From assembly GCA_964006375.1 (NCBI GenBank), contig OZ023269.1:125344223-125408222 (forward strand): DNA of 64,000 bases, read 5' to 3'. The notes below the pieces were generated by a model that was not told the origin of the DNA, searched no databases, and saw nothing but the letters and a program-made list of their open reading frames with translations. Both the position numbers and the translations under genes were made by a program. Positions 23,345 through 35,434 of this stretch are shown piece after piece. The stretch's first letter is position 1, and each line of letters starts with the position of its first letter. This DNA comes from Tillus elongatus. Its lineage: Eukaryota; Arthropoda; Insecta; Coleoptera; Cleridae.

Positions 23345-23725
23345 TATCCGAAGTAATGATTAATATTTACCACTTACTGCAGTTTCCTATTGTAGAACAT
23401 TTATTTTCAGCATCCGAAATAATGATTTCTGTTTGCCACCTACTGCAGTTTCCTATTTTAGAACATTTATTTTCAGCATCCGAAATGATTTCTATTTTCA
23501 ACCTACTGCAGTTTCCTATTCTCGAATATTTATTTTCAACATCCGAAATAATGTTTTCTTGTTTCAACCTACTGTAGTTTCCTATTCTAAACTTTACAGA
23601 ATCCGAAATAATGATGTCTAATTTCTACCTACTGTAGTTTCCTGTTCTAGAACTTTTGTCAGCGTCGGAAATAATTTCTATTTTCAACATACTGCAGTTT
23701 CCTATTCTAGAACATTGATTTTAAA
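23345..23725. repeat. Minisatellite, six units of 60-66 bp
   Basis: CTGCAG or CTGTAG followed by TTTCCT occurs at about 23377, 23443, 23506, 23572, 23632 and 23692. Each unit also carries CATCCGAAATAATG and a TTCAACCTA variant. The apparent short ORFs here are just the repeat. Confidence 0.85.
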
Positions 23726-23975
23726 CAGCTGAACCCAACCTGGTCAGCGACAAACTTAATCTACTGGGTAGTTACATAAGTCAATTGTTTATGAACATTG
23801 ACTAACCAGAGTTGCAGGCTTTTTGTAGATACATGACAATTACATAAATGACCTTATGACGATTATTATTAAACCTATTTTCAAATAAACTCGTGGTTTT
23901 TTTATATATTTACTATTTCTTGGCAGATAACCAATAATCATTAAGAAATTGACGAGATGATAATCTTCGGCTCCT

Positions 23976-24241
23976 TTTAGTGAATTTTTTAAAAAATTAA
24001 TTAATGAAGAGATCCCGACTTTTGAATTTTGAATAAATTTCTTCAAATGAGCGCGAACTAAGTTTTCACGGAAAATTTTGAGTAGTTTGTTTTAGGGAAT
24101 TTTCTTTAAAAAATTCAATAAAGAGGAGACCCCGACTTTTGAATTTAGAAAAAAATTTCTTCAAATGAGCGCGAACTAGGCCCCCTAGAAGCCATATCCA
24201 GAGTTAGTTTCAATTTATATTAATATATTATACAATTTATG

Positions 24242-24329
<88 letters not shown>
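23976..24329 (+). mobile_element. Two consecutive Helentron-like left ends, (TA)n 24248-24329
   Basis: Left ends lie at about 23976-24060 and 24095-24240. The first is cut just after GAGCGCGAACTA, and the second continues through CATATCCAGAGTTAGTTTC into the tract. Confidence 0.55.
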
Positions 24330-24333
<4 letters not shown>

Positions 24334-24350
24334 AAAAGATCAACAAAAGT

Positions 24351-24690
24351 CGAAAATATGGGTGAACATACATGAAAAAATTAATTTTTGAAGAGTCCCG
24401 TCGATTTCCCTGAGATCCCCTATCAAAATCTGTCTTAGTGAAAATGGAACCACCTCGCAGGTGTATACCCTTTCAAACAAAAAAACATTTTTCAAAATTG
24501 GTCCACAATTTACGAAAATATCGGTGAACGTACATAAAAAAATGTATTTTTTAAGGTTTCCCTCGATTTCCTGGAGATGCTATCATCAGAACCTGACTGG
24601 TTGAAAATGTGACCACCTCGGGAGTTTACCCTTTCAAACAAAAATAGATTTTTCAAAATCGGTTTACAATTCACGAAAATATCGGTGAAC
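24351..24690. repeat. Tandem duplication, about 161-bp period
   Basis: CGAAAATAT(G/C)GGTGAAC occurs at about 24351, 24513 and 24674, and CCACCTCG(C/G) plus CCCTTTCAAACAAAAA occur in both full units. Confidence 0.8.
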
Positions 24691-25099
24691 ATACTAAAAA
24701 AAATACATACAGATGAACATTAATGAACCTTAAAAATAGAAAATATATCTTGAAGTCAACATGGCGTTCATAGAATTACCTACCGTTGAATTGTACCCAC
24801 AGGCAACGATGGGGAACTCAGCAATTTGAACCTGGTGACCACCATCACTATCTTAACTTTATTTAAATGACTTTTGCCCTCTTAAGGCGACATCTATCTG
24901 TGGCTAACATATGTTATTCTATCATAGACATTTTGGTTTTGTTTATGAATTATCTATCTTTTTATTTACAAAATATAATTACATTGCTTCTTTTGAATTT
25001 AGTTCATGCTTTCTTACAACTATAATATGTTAGTATCTAACAGAGTCACTCAGGCAGTCTTGGCAGGACTGTTATAAGTCAGCATATCGGAAATACTTT

Positions 25100-25400
25100 T
25101 CTCCACTCTCTTTTGCCTTTTATTTGCAGTCTAATTTTGTTGTATATAAAGATAAATGCCTTTTTCATTAATAATGCCAACAAGAAAACTATGGAACGAG
25201 AATTATTTCTATAGAAACATCATCGACTATTGAATAATTACAGTTAGTCAATGGCAGAATATTTATATGATTGCCAAAAAGAGTACAAGAGAAGTCTCTT
25301 ACCATTGAGAAATCATTATATTCTAAATGTTGATGCTACTTGTAGGAAACATATTTAGCATCACAAATATACCAGAAGATGGCGCAAGCTATACCAAACC
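25100..25400. repeat. Diverged copy of the sequence at 33640-33925
   Basis: Shared blocks include CTTTTATTTG(n)AGTCTAATTTTG, TATAAAGATAAAT and ACCAGAAGATGGCGC. No open frame remains. The family is unknown. Confidence 0.5.
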
Positions 25401-25524
25401 GTAACAAAAATATTTAATATCCTAATTAATTTTCCCATTATATATTACGGCATATTTTGTTGGAATGTCAAATTTGAGGTCTTTTAGTTAAAGAAATATT
25501 GGCCTCACTTAAATTTAAAACATT

Positions 25525-25700
25525 TTTACTACAATCAGCTACCATAAAGCACTTGCTGCGTCTAAACTCTTTTATTTGTAAAAAAAAAATCACTAATCAC
25601 AATCACTAAAAAATTCACTAATAGAGATGGTGAGACTTTGTAAACATTTTTTGAAATGAGAGTGAACCCCAGAACTCCTAGAACCCAAAACCAAGGTCCG
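25525..25700 (+). mobile_element. Helentron-like right end followed by a left end
   Basis: The right end TACCATAAAGCACTTGCTGC is near 25540, and a second element begins near 25600 (AATTCACTAATAGAGATGG) but stops after about 100 bp. Confidence 0.45.
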
Positions 25701-26072
25701 TTTAAATATAAATACACGGTGCAGGATTTTGACCCTCGACATCATTGGGAACTCTAAAGTCGTAAGAGATACAAACTTGATTAAACTAGACAAAGGTTGC
25801 ACAATTACAAGTACAATTCGAAAGTACTTATAGATTGCATAAAAGTTCCATAGCTTCCTAGATATAAGTGAAAAACCAAAAACTTTTTTTTCTTTCATGA
25901 ATATCTCAAAACTGTGTTGCCTATCAGCTTCAACTTTTTTACAGGGACATAATTTGTTATTGTGGTTGCTATAGTAGTAGTAGTAGTAGTAGCAGTGGCG
26001 GGGAGGCCAACGCTAAGCAAGTAGGCCACAATGGGCCCTTTTTGCCAACCCCAGCAACCCAGCAACCATGCT

Positions 26073-26459
26073 CTACTCTTCCTCAGTTCCGTCGCCAAAC
26101 CGCCTCGACCTCGAGATGAAGGCCGTGACGGTCTTCAATTGGACGGTACTTACCTGATTCATCTGCAGAGTCCTTGATCCGAACAATTCTGCTCTAAGAC
26201 TCCCAAAAGCCTCGCATTCACACAGGTAGTGGTAAGACGCTTCCTCATCCTCGCCGCATTCCTGGCAAATGGGATCCCTCTCTACGCCTATCAATGTGAG
26301 GTGTCTTCTAAGGGCGCAGTGGCCTGTCAGCACCCCGAGGATGCGGCGAAGCGTAGGTCGATTCCTTCCGAGTAGCCAGACAGCTTTATCTCTGTCCGGC
26401 CCCTCCACGAAGTCCCTCGCCTGCCTGCAGCCACCAACCGACCCCCAGTGCCTCTCCAT
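26073..26459 (-). pseudogene. LINE C-terminal region with CysCysHisCys-like motif
   Basis: The frame reads WLLGRNRPTLRRILGVLTGH, then CALRRHLTLIGVERDPIC and CGEDEEASYHYLCEC. This is the typical end of an RNase H-bearing non-LTR polyprotein, with a C-x2-C-x8-H-x4-C-like spacing. It follows the broken RNase H frame. Confidence 0.75.
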
Positions 26460-26562
26460 TGCTTCCTCGGTCCACCTGTCTAAGGCGACAGAGACTGCCT
26501 TCCTACTTATGCCTATCGCAGGTTCCGGGCCACAGAGAGATTATTCGCTACCTCATTCCCCG

Positions 26563-27024
26563 CTACGCCACCAGTTGCACCTTCTTCGTCCTGGCTAGCC
26601 CTCCGAGGGCGTCCGCGCACTCCTGAACCAGTGGTGACCTGATTCTGGCCGCGCAGACCCCCCGTAGGACCGCCTGGCTATCTGAGCAGATGCACCCACA
26701 TTTCTCGGGACTCATCTTCACATCCTGTCTATTGGCCACAGACAGGATAGCATACGCCTCTGTTTCGAATGCCGTGGTGTATGCGCCAAGAGCATAGCTC
26801 TCGCGCAACCCCAGGCCCTCGATGTATATTCCTGCCCAGGAGGATTGGTGGTCCTCCAGCCGCGATCCGTCGGTGAAACAGACCAGGCTTTCGCGCTGGA
26901 ATGCAACCTCATTTTCCCTCCACTGATCCCTACTGGGGATCCTGAGGGTGTATGGCCTAGTCAACCTAATATCGTCCTCGGCATCCCTCACCTTTATGGC
27001 GGAAATCGGAATTTCCTTTTCCAC
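26563..27024 (-). pseudogene. LINE RNase H domain
   Basis: Conserved acidic motifs are visible: VCFTDGSRLE (first Asp), AFETEAYAIL (Glu) and CICSDSQAVLRG (second Asp). The domain then reads SPLVQECADALGGLART and KKVQLV. The expected WVPGH block is missing and a different frame resumes with GVAGNEVANNLS, so a short deletion near 26560-26570 has broken the gene. Upstream, 27025-27150 continues the same protein with one stop near 27085. Confidence 0.75.
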
Positions 27025-27580
27025 CTCCTTGGCGACTCTTGCATGCCCTATTACTGCTCCCTCTCCGCATCAGTTACCTGAGTCCCGGATTCTAAGATGC
27101 GACGCCATGGCCTCCCTTCTGATGCAGATGGGAAGCGGTGGCAGCATCAACAGGTTGCTATAGTAAGCTTAACATTTGTTTAAATTCATTACATTCTAAG
27201 GAAGCCACTGCAGAGGTCCACTAGGACCAATCGAATTGTTGTCAAAAACACTATTAAGAAAGTTGATCACGAGTCGTATACTATGAGCTGGATCAGAGTC
27301 GAAAAATGCGACCAAAACAGAATTTAGCGGTACATCATTGTAACCAGAAAAACATTTTGGTGAAAAAATTCAATATGGCGTCCATTAAAGAAAAAAAGTG
27401 ACTATCGCGACTCAAAAAATAATGAATCTCAACAAATTTCAAGGTCACCATGGCAACCACAATAACAAATTATGTTCCTGTACAAAAGTTCAAGTTGATA
27501 GAGAGCACAGTATTGGAGATATTGAAGAAAGAAGAAAAGCACAGTTTTTGGTTTTTCACTTCTACATATCGATACCTCAG

Positions 27581-28226
27581 TTCTAGAACGTAACAAGTCA
27601 AAAATTGTCGTTTTCGAGTTAGTGCCCCCATGTAATAGCCGATACCATGCTCTTTCTATTTCAATAAGGAAACAACTCTAACTATGATATTTGCCCGCAA
27701 GATGTCGCTGATTACACTATGGAACAACTCATAATTAAAATAAACTCCTGTTCTATAGTGTAACAAACAGAGTTGTTACGGTTTAGAACTGTAGTAAATT
27801 AATAAATATTAGAGGTTACGTATGTTTTATGAACCGAGATTGTGTGTTCTAGACATAAACAATGAATACTTTTAGTTTTAATAACGCAAAAAAAGATCCA
27901 AACGAGACGCGTACCAGTTTGTTGTTGCGATTGGCCACCATAAATAGCCATGAAACTACAAATGACACAAAGGTAAGTTAATTCAATATTATTCTTACAG
28001 TACAACATAACCTTAATTTGCATCTAGTTCTGTTTATTGGGCTATCACCACTAAGTTTAGAATAAAATTAATAATAACTACTTATTTATGATTATGCTTT
28101 GAATGTTACTGTTGAAGATAACTTCAGTTTTTATATTATTATGCAAAAGTTTCTGAATCATGTTTCACTTGTTACACTATTGAATTCAAGAGTTTGTGAA
28201 ATAATAGAATATAGATGTAACAAGTT
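27581..28226. repeat. Left subterminal motif cluster, GTAACAAG-type
   Basis: Related copies lie at 27581-27598 (TTCTAGAACGTAACAAGT), 27751-27766 (TTCTATAGTGTAACAA), 28167-28186 (reverse) and 28206-28226 (plus), with an extra TTGTTAC at 27773-27779. The right side has copies at 30781-30800 and about 30992-31008. They are likely transposase binding sites by analogy with other DNA transposons. Confidence 0.55.
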
Positions 28227-30508
28227 GTAGACCTTTAATTATTTTTAGAAATAGAATATAGAGTAAGTCACCGTTGTTGGCATAGGTTTATCGCTATATT
28301 AATAATTAAATTATGATTTATACTGTTTTAACTCAAATCAAAAATACTATAAGGTAACTAGTTTCGCCAATAAAATACTCCAATATTTCTGAATTTTTGA
28401 ATTTATTTTGCCTACAAAATAAATGAAAGCAACACAAACTTCATAGTATGAATATAGAAAAATCTGAAATTTTGGCAAAGTCCTGATTAGGTGTATTGTT
28501 TTAGGATTTACCTTCCACATCTATGGAAAATATCGATAATTTTGAGGAAGATAGTGACGACAGTATTGCCGATAAGAATTATGAACCATCCAGTTCACTG
28601 TCATCTAGTGGCGAAGATGACAATCCTCCAAAGCAACCAGAACATAGTCTGGCCTCTGGGAATAGCGAAGATCAGTCAACAATGGAAGATCAAAACACAA
28701 AAAAATGTACAAGAAAAAGAATACGAGATTGTGATAATTGGGAGAAAAATAAAAAGAAAATAAAAAGAAACTTGGGTGAAGAATATGTGAACGCAGCCAA
28801 AAATAAAGTGGAAAAAAAGGTACTTAAAGGTCCTTGTAACGAAATATGTAGGTTAAAATGTTTTACCAAATTCACTGAAGATCAGAGAAAAACTATTTTT
28901 GAAAAGTATTGGAAACTGGGCTCGATTGATAAACAAAGAGATTTTATCCATAAAAATATATCCGAAATTATACCTCCTTACAGATATACGAAAACTGGAA
29001 GCAATCGATCAAAAACTATAAAATACACCCTTCAGGTAGAAGGGCAAGCTATACGTGTTTGTAAAACATTTTTTAAAAATACATTAGCTATAAACAACAG
29101 GACAATCTTTACAACTACGAAGAAAAAAGATGAATACGGGTTTTTGAAACCAGACCAACGGGGAAAGCACGGGAAACAAAAAAGAGTAAAGCAAGAAGTT
29201 ATTGACGGTATTAGGGAGCATATCAATTCCTTCCCACGTGTAAGCTCGCATTATTGCCGTGCTAGGACTAAAAAAGAATACTTAGATGGCAGCCTAAATA
29301 TCGCCACTATGTATCGGCTGTATGTAGAAAATTGCATTCAAAATAATCAAGAATATGCCAAAATTTCAATGTATACAAAAATTTTAAATACAGAGACTAA
29401 CATAGCATTCCATGTACCAAAAAAGGACCAGTGTTCATTATGTACAAACTATGAAAATGGCGATGAAGACAATAAAGAAAAAATTAAGGAAACATTTGAA
29501 AAGCATTTAGAAGAAAAGGAATTAAGTAGACAAGAAAAGAAAAAGGATACAGAAGAGACAGACGAAAATGTTCTTGTGTGTTGTTTTGATCTGCAAGCAG
29601 TCCTAACTACTCCATGCGGAGAAGTTAATAGTTTTTTTTATAAAAGAAGATTGGCTACCTACAACTTTACCGTTTTTGATGTAAAGCAGAAACTGGGATT
29701 ATGCTTTCTTTGGCATGAAGGTTTGGCAAAGAGGGGGGCTAACGAAATTGGAAGTTGTCTGTATCACTACTTAAGTAGTGAAGACTGTAAAAGTGAGAAC
29801 ATAATTTTTTATTCTGACAACTGTGTTGGACAGAATAAAAATAAGTTTGTGTTTGCCTTGTATTTATTTTGTGTATTGAATATTGATAAAATTAAAAGTA
29901 TTACACACAAGTTTTTAGTGATAGGACACACTCAGAATGAAGGAGATAGTGTACATGCCTGTATTGAAAAAGAGAAAAATCGTATACTTAAAAGCGGCCC
30001 GATATACGTCCCTGCGCAATGGGCAACCATTATCAGATCTGCTAAAAAAAAGGGAACTCCTTACAAAGTGAATGAAATTTGTACGGAAGATATTTTTGAT
30101 TTAAAAGCATTATGTACCCAAATGGGCAAAAATTATGTTAAAAATACAGAAAATGAGAAGGTGGTTTGGAAAGACGTTAGAATTGTCAAGGTAGAAAAGA
30201 TGCAACCTTACATAATCTTTTATAAAACCTCATACTCACAATACAATTTTAAATCCATTGATGTAAGACAAAATTCAAAACACCTTAGAAATAATCAAGA
30301 ACAGAAAAAAACTAAACTGCTACCTGCCTATAAAAAAGCTCCCTCTATCGATGCTAAGAAGAAAGAAAACTTATTAGAGCTTTGTAAAGAAAATGCCATC
30401 AAACAGGTCTATTGGCCATTTTATAAAGGTTTGTCTGAAAAATCGGATGATAATAATCAGAAGGAAGACGTAGATATTTCAAGTTGTAGTGATTCAGAGT
30501 CTGAATAA
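27862..30508 (+). CDS. Transposase-like protein, 704 residues, two exons (DUF7869-like DDE domain)
   Basis: The exons are 27862-27972 (37 codons, donor AAAG|GTAAGTT) and 28505-30508 (acceptor TGTTTTAG). The frame is kept in phase 0, and a start at 28523 would give a shorter 661-residue product. The N-terminal part is acidic and serine-rich, then basic. A cysteine cluster GPCNEICRLKCFTKF (about residues 147-158) may bind metal or DNA, and CSLC lies near 347-350. The C-terminal core carries three acidic motifs that fit an RNase H-fold nuclease: CCFDLQAVL (Asp about 399), YSDNCVGQNKN (Asp about 475) and GHTQNEGDSVH (Glu about 516 or Asp about 518). From memory this pattern belongs to insect and other animal transposon proteins annotated as DUF7869; I could not confirm the superfamily. 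No stops or frameshifts, so it may be recently active. Confidence 0.8.
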
Positions 30509-31317
30509 CCATTTGTTATTTTTTTGCGAAGTTTATTTTGTAGAGTTACAGTTAAGTTTTTACCGTTTTAAGTAACAAGAAATAATTTTGTATGAATTTT
30601 TTAAAATAAAATGTTTGAAAAATTAAAATAACAAAATTATTTATTAAATACCCCTTATATTTTTATTTGTGCAATGATAAATGTAATCCTCAAACAAATT
30701 TAGCATCATAATATTGGACCTGTAATGATTTACAAGTTACCTATTCGCTCTCTTTTAAATCTGATTACATAATATTTTAAGTTCAATAATGTAACAACTT
30801 GATCAAAATTCAAAATTATCATAAAATCAAACTGTAAACCCAAAAATAGATTGACTTCCAATTACATATACATTATTTATTATGTTCATAATTTTTATTA
30901 TCATTATACCTAGAACCACCAAATGGTTATCATTAGTTAACATGACCCAATTATTTTACTTGCCGTTTTCTCGTTTATTATATTTTTTGAGGTGTTACAT
31001 TATAGAATTGAGGTATCGATATGTAGGAAGTTATGGAACTTTTTCAAATCTGTACGTATCATAGAGTTCACTTGTGATTGTGCAACGTTTCTCTAATAAA
31101 TTGCTCTTGAATTTAAAAAAATTCGCCAATTAAATTCACTGTTAACAATAACAGTTTTATATTTTAAATTATTTCTATTAACCATTTATGTTCATATATT
31201 TATTCTAATTACTTAAATATTTGTTTGTTAAATATTGGAAGCATAAACCAGCTTCATTTTAGTTTACCTTAGGCATGCTTTATCATAGTATTATACTATT
31301 ATAGGTACATATCCTAC

Positions 31318-33587
<2,270 letters not shown>

Positions 33588-33614
<27 letters not shown>

Positions 33615-33914
33615 ACTTTTGTTTATGAATAACGTCACGATATCAGAAAGTTTGTCTCCAATCATTTTGTCTTTTATTTGTAATCTAATTTTGCTTGCTA
33701 TAAAGATAAATTCCTTATTTTTCGTCAATAATTCTATCAAGCAATTTATAGAAGGAGCGTTTTTCTCCAAAAGGATCACTGAATTAATGGCCTTAGTCAA
33801 TTGTGAACATAGTTCGGCGATAACAGTTGAATCTCTTTTTCCATTGACTATGTATATAAACCTTTGTACAAATAAAATGTGGTGTTTGAGTTTACCAGAA
33901 GATGGTGCTGGCAT
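33588..33914 (-). CDS. Unknown 108-codon open frame in a repeated sequence
   Basis: The frame includes HHILFVQRFIYIVNGKRDS and LLTKNKEFIFIASKIRLQ. I do not recognise it. A diverged relative without an open frame lies at 25100-25400, so it belongs to an interspersed repeat rather than a host gene. Its last codons overlap the right end of the Helentron-like element, so the true C-terminus was probably cut by that insertion. Confidence 0.25.
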
Positions 33915-33929
33915 TACGAATCTGGTTAA

Positions 33930-34578
33930 AATGTAATATCTTAATTCTTCAATTTATTTTTTGATTTTACTTAATGGAAATATTATTATTTTTGTTATTG
34001 TTATATAGCGTGTAAAGCTTAGGCTTGGTAGGTTGCAAAGAAAGTCATTCCGTCAGGGCTTTAAACTCTTAAGTTGAAGGGCGCTTCAGAGAGGGCGCTA
34101 CCAGATATCTTTAAATATATTCCAAGTTTTATTGTTGAGTTGGATTTAAATATAAAATAACAGATCTGTAGAATTGTAGTAATCAAAAATTTAGGGAGAA
34201 GTTCTTTATGATATCAAAATTAATTTCTTGATAGTTTATTATATAAAATAATTATTTAAGAAGCTGTGCTAGGCATACAAATAGGAAAAAACCTATTTGT
34301 AAATGTTGTATTGAAAAATTATTGGGGTTAGTAAATATTACTCTTAATATTACTATTACTATTACCATGTAAGGTTATTTAATTTATTTCTGGATTTCTA
34401 AAATTTGTTTATTATAATAAAAATATTCAAAACTAACTTTGCAGTTAATCATCATAGATGTCACCACACGCTTTATAACTTATTTTAATCTTTTTAGCGA
34501 ATTTTCGTAGAAAAATTCGCTTATTTTCGTGTTTCGAATTTTGATTTTTAGTTATTTTTTTTATTTCAGAGAGGTTCA
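33930..34578. other. AT-rich stretch, one stray left end
   Basis: No gene is seen. A GCGAATTTTCGTAGAAAAAT then TCGCT pair near 34497-34522 resembles a Helentron-like left end. Confidence 0.4.
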
Positions 34579-35055
34579 TTTGTGTGACCCTTGTATATGG
34601 AAACACCCCCGCAACTTTTGTATTTATAACGCAATTTTTTTAACGAGATCTCAAAAGATAAAAAATTAAGAAGGTAAATTTTTTTTTCTATGCCATTTGA
34701 TAACGGCCTACTAAAACTATTTTCATGTCACAGCATTTATAACCTTTTTTTCTTCAACTTTTGAGATGTTATTGTTGACTTTCATAGTTCCGTCATAATA
34801 GTGATTTTTTTTTAATTTAATTTAAAATTTGGTAGGTACCAATTTTGAAGAATAGCGAACTGGTGGCGCACTCATTTGTTCCATAAAATTTTGACATATG
34901 AAAATAGCTTTAGTAGGCCGTGAACGAATGGTATAGGAAACAATTTTCACTGGATCTATAGACATCTTCATTTTCTATTTTTTGAGATCTCGTTAAAAAA
35001 TTGCGTTATAAATACAAGTTACAGGGGAGTTTCCATATGAGAAGGGCCACACAAA
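34579..35055. mobile_element. MITE with about 85-bp inverted ends
   Basis: The left end TTTGTGTGACCC, GGAAACACCCCCGCAACTTT and TAACGAGATCTCAAAAGATA is mirrored at 34965-35055 (TGAGATCTCGTTAAAAAATT ... GGGCCACACAAA). It has no coding capacity. A partial relative ends at about 35350. Confidence 0.65.
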
Positions 35056-35269
35056 TAAACTGCTGTGAAATGGTTAATAATTCTTCTTTTTTGATGAAGT
35101 TTGGCATATATCTATTTTGATGGATGCCGAATGCAGTGGCGTACTTATTTTTCCCTAAAAATGGCCCTAAACCCTTTCCCCATTTTTTGACATAGAAAAA
35201 CTGTATTAGTAGGCCTTGGTCAGGTGACAACAAGAACAATTTTCACAGCATTAATATAGCTTTTCATCT

Positions 35270-35349
35270 TATATCTTTTTATGTTTTGTTTATCAAAAGC
35301 AAATAATAAATACAAAAGTTACAAGGGTGTTTCCATTTAAAATGGGCAA

Positions 35350-35352
<3 letters not shown>
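35270..35352. repeat. Partial copy of the same MITE end
   Basis: AATACAAAAGTTACAAGGGT, GTTTCCATTTAAAATGGGC and AACAC abut the (TA)n tract at 35352. Confidence 0.5.

Positions 35353-35430
<78 letters not shown>

Positions 35431-35434
<4 letters not shown>

Larger units (their letters stand above)
25977..27152 (-). mobile_element. 5'-truncated RNase H-bearing LINE with 13-bp target duplication
   Basis: Direct repeats GGTTGCTATAGTA flank it at 25964-25976 and 27153-27165. The minus strand reads the end of the reverse transcriptase (LPPLPICIRREAMASHLRI), an RNase H domain, and a Cys-containing C-terminal region. The 3' tail is a (CTA)n run, seen as TAGTAGTAGTAG on the plus strand near 25975. Domain order suggests the I/R1/LOA group. 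Confidence 0.8.
27565..31023 (+). mobile_element. 3.46-kb DDE-type DNA transposon, complete
   Basis: The ends are inverted repeats, 15 of 15 identical over CATATCGATACCTCA and about 34 of 40 over the first 40 bases. It lies within one arm of a palindromic repeat whose other arm (25840-25880) gives an approximate empty site. Target duplication is ambiguous because the junction is itself palindromic: TA (27563-27564 and 31024-31025) with ends starting CATATCG, or ATAT with ends starting CGATACC. Subterminal regions carry repeated GTAACAAG-like motifs. The single gene is a two-exon transposase-like protein with an open frame. Confidence 0.85.
25775..31105. mobile_element. Inverted-repeat element hosting two later insertions
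   Basis: The left arm (about 25775-25963) is matched in reverse by a right arm now split into 27445-27563 and 31024-31105. Shared blocks include CCACAATAACAAATTATG, GTTTTTGGTTTTTCACTT, TAGGAAG(C/T)TATGGAACTTTT and GATTGTGCAAC. When the LINE (25977-27152) and the DDE transposon (27565-31023) are removed, about 700 bp of palindromic element remains, with arms near 190 bp and a central spacer near 27166-27440. The class of the host element is unknown. Confidence 0.65.

Noticed and set aside
23345..23725. CRISPR-like array
   Set aside because: Repeats are contiguous 60-66 bp units without unique spacers, in a eukaryotic context.
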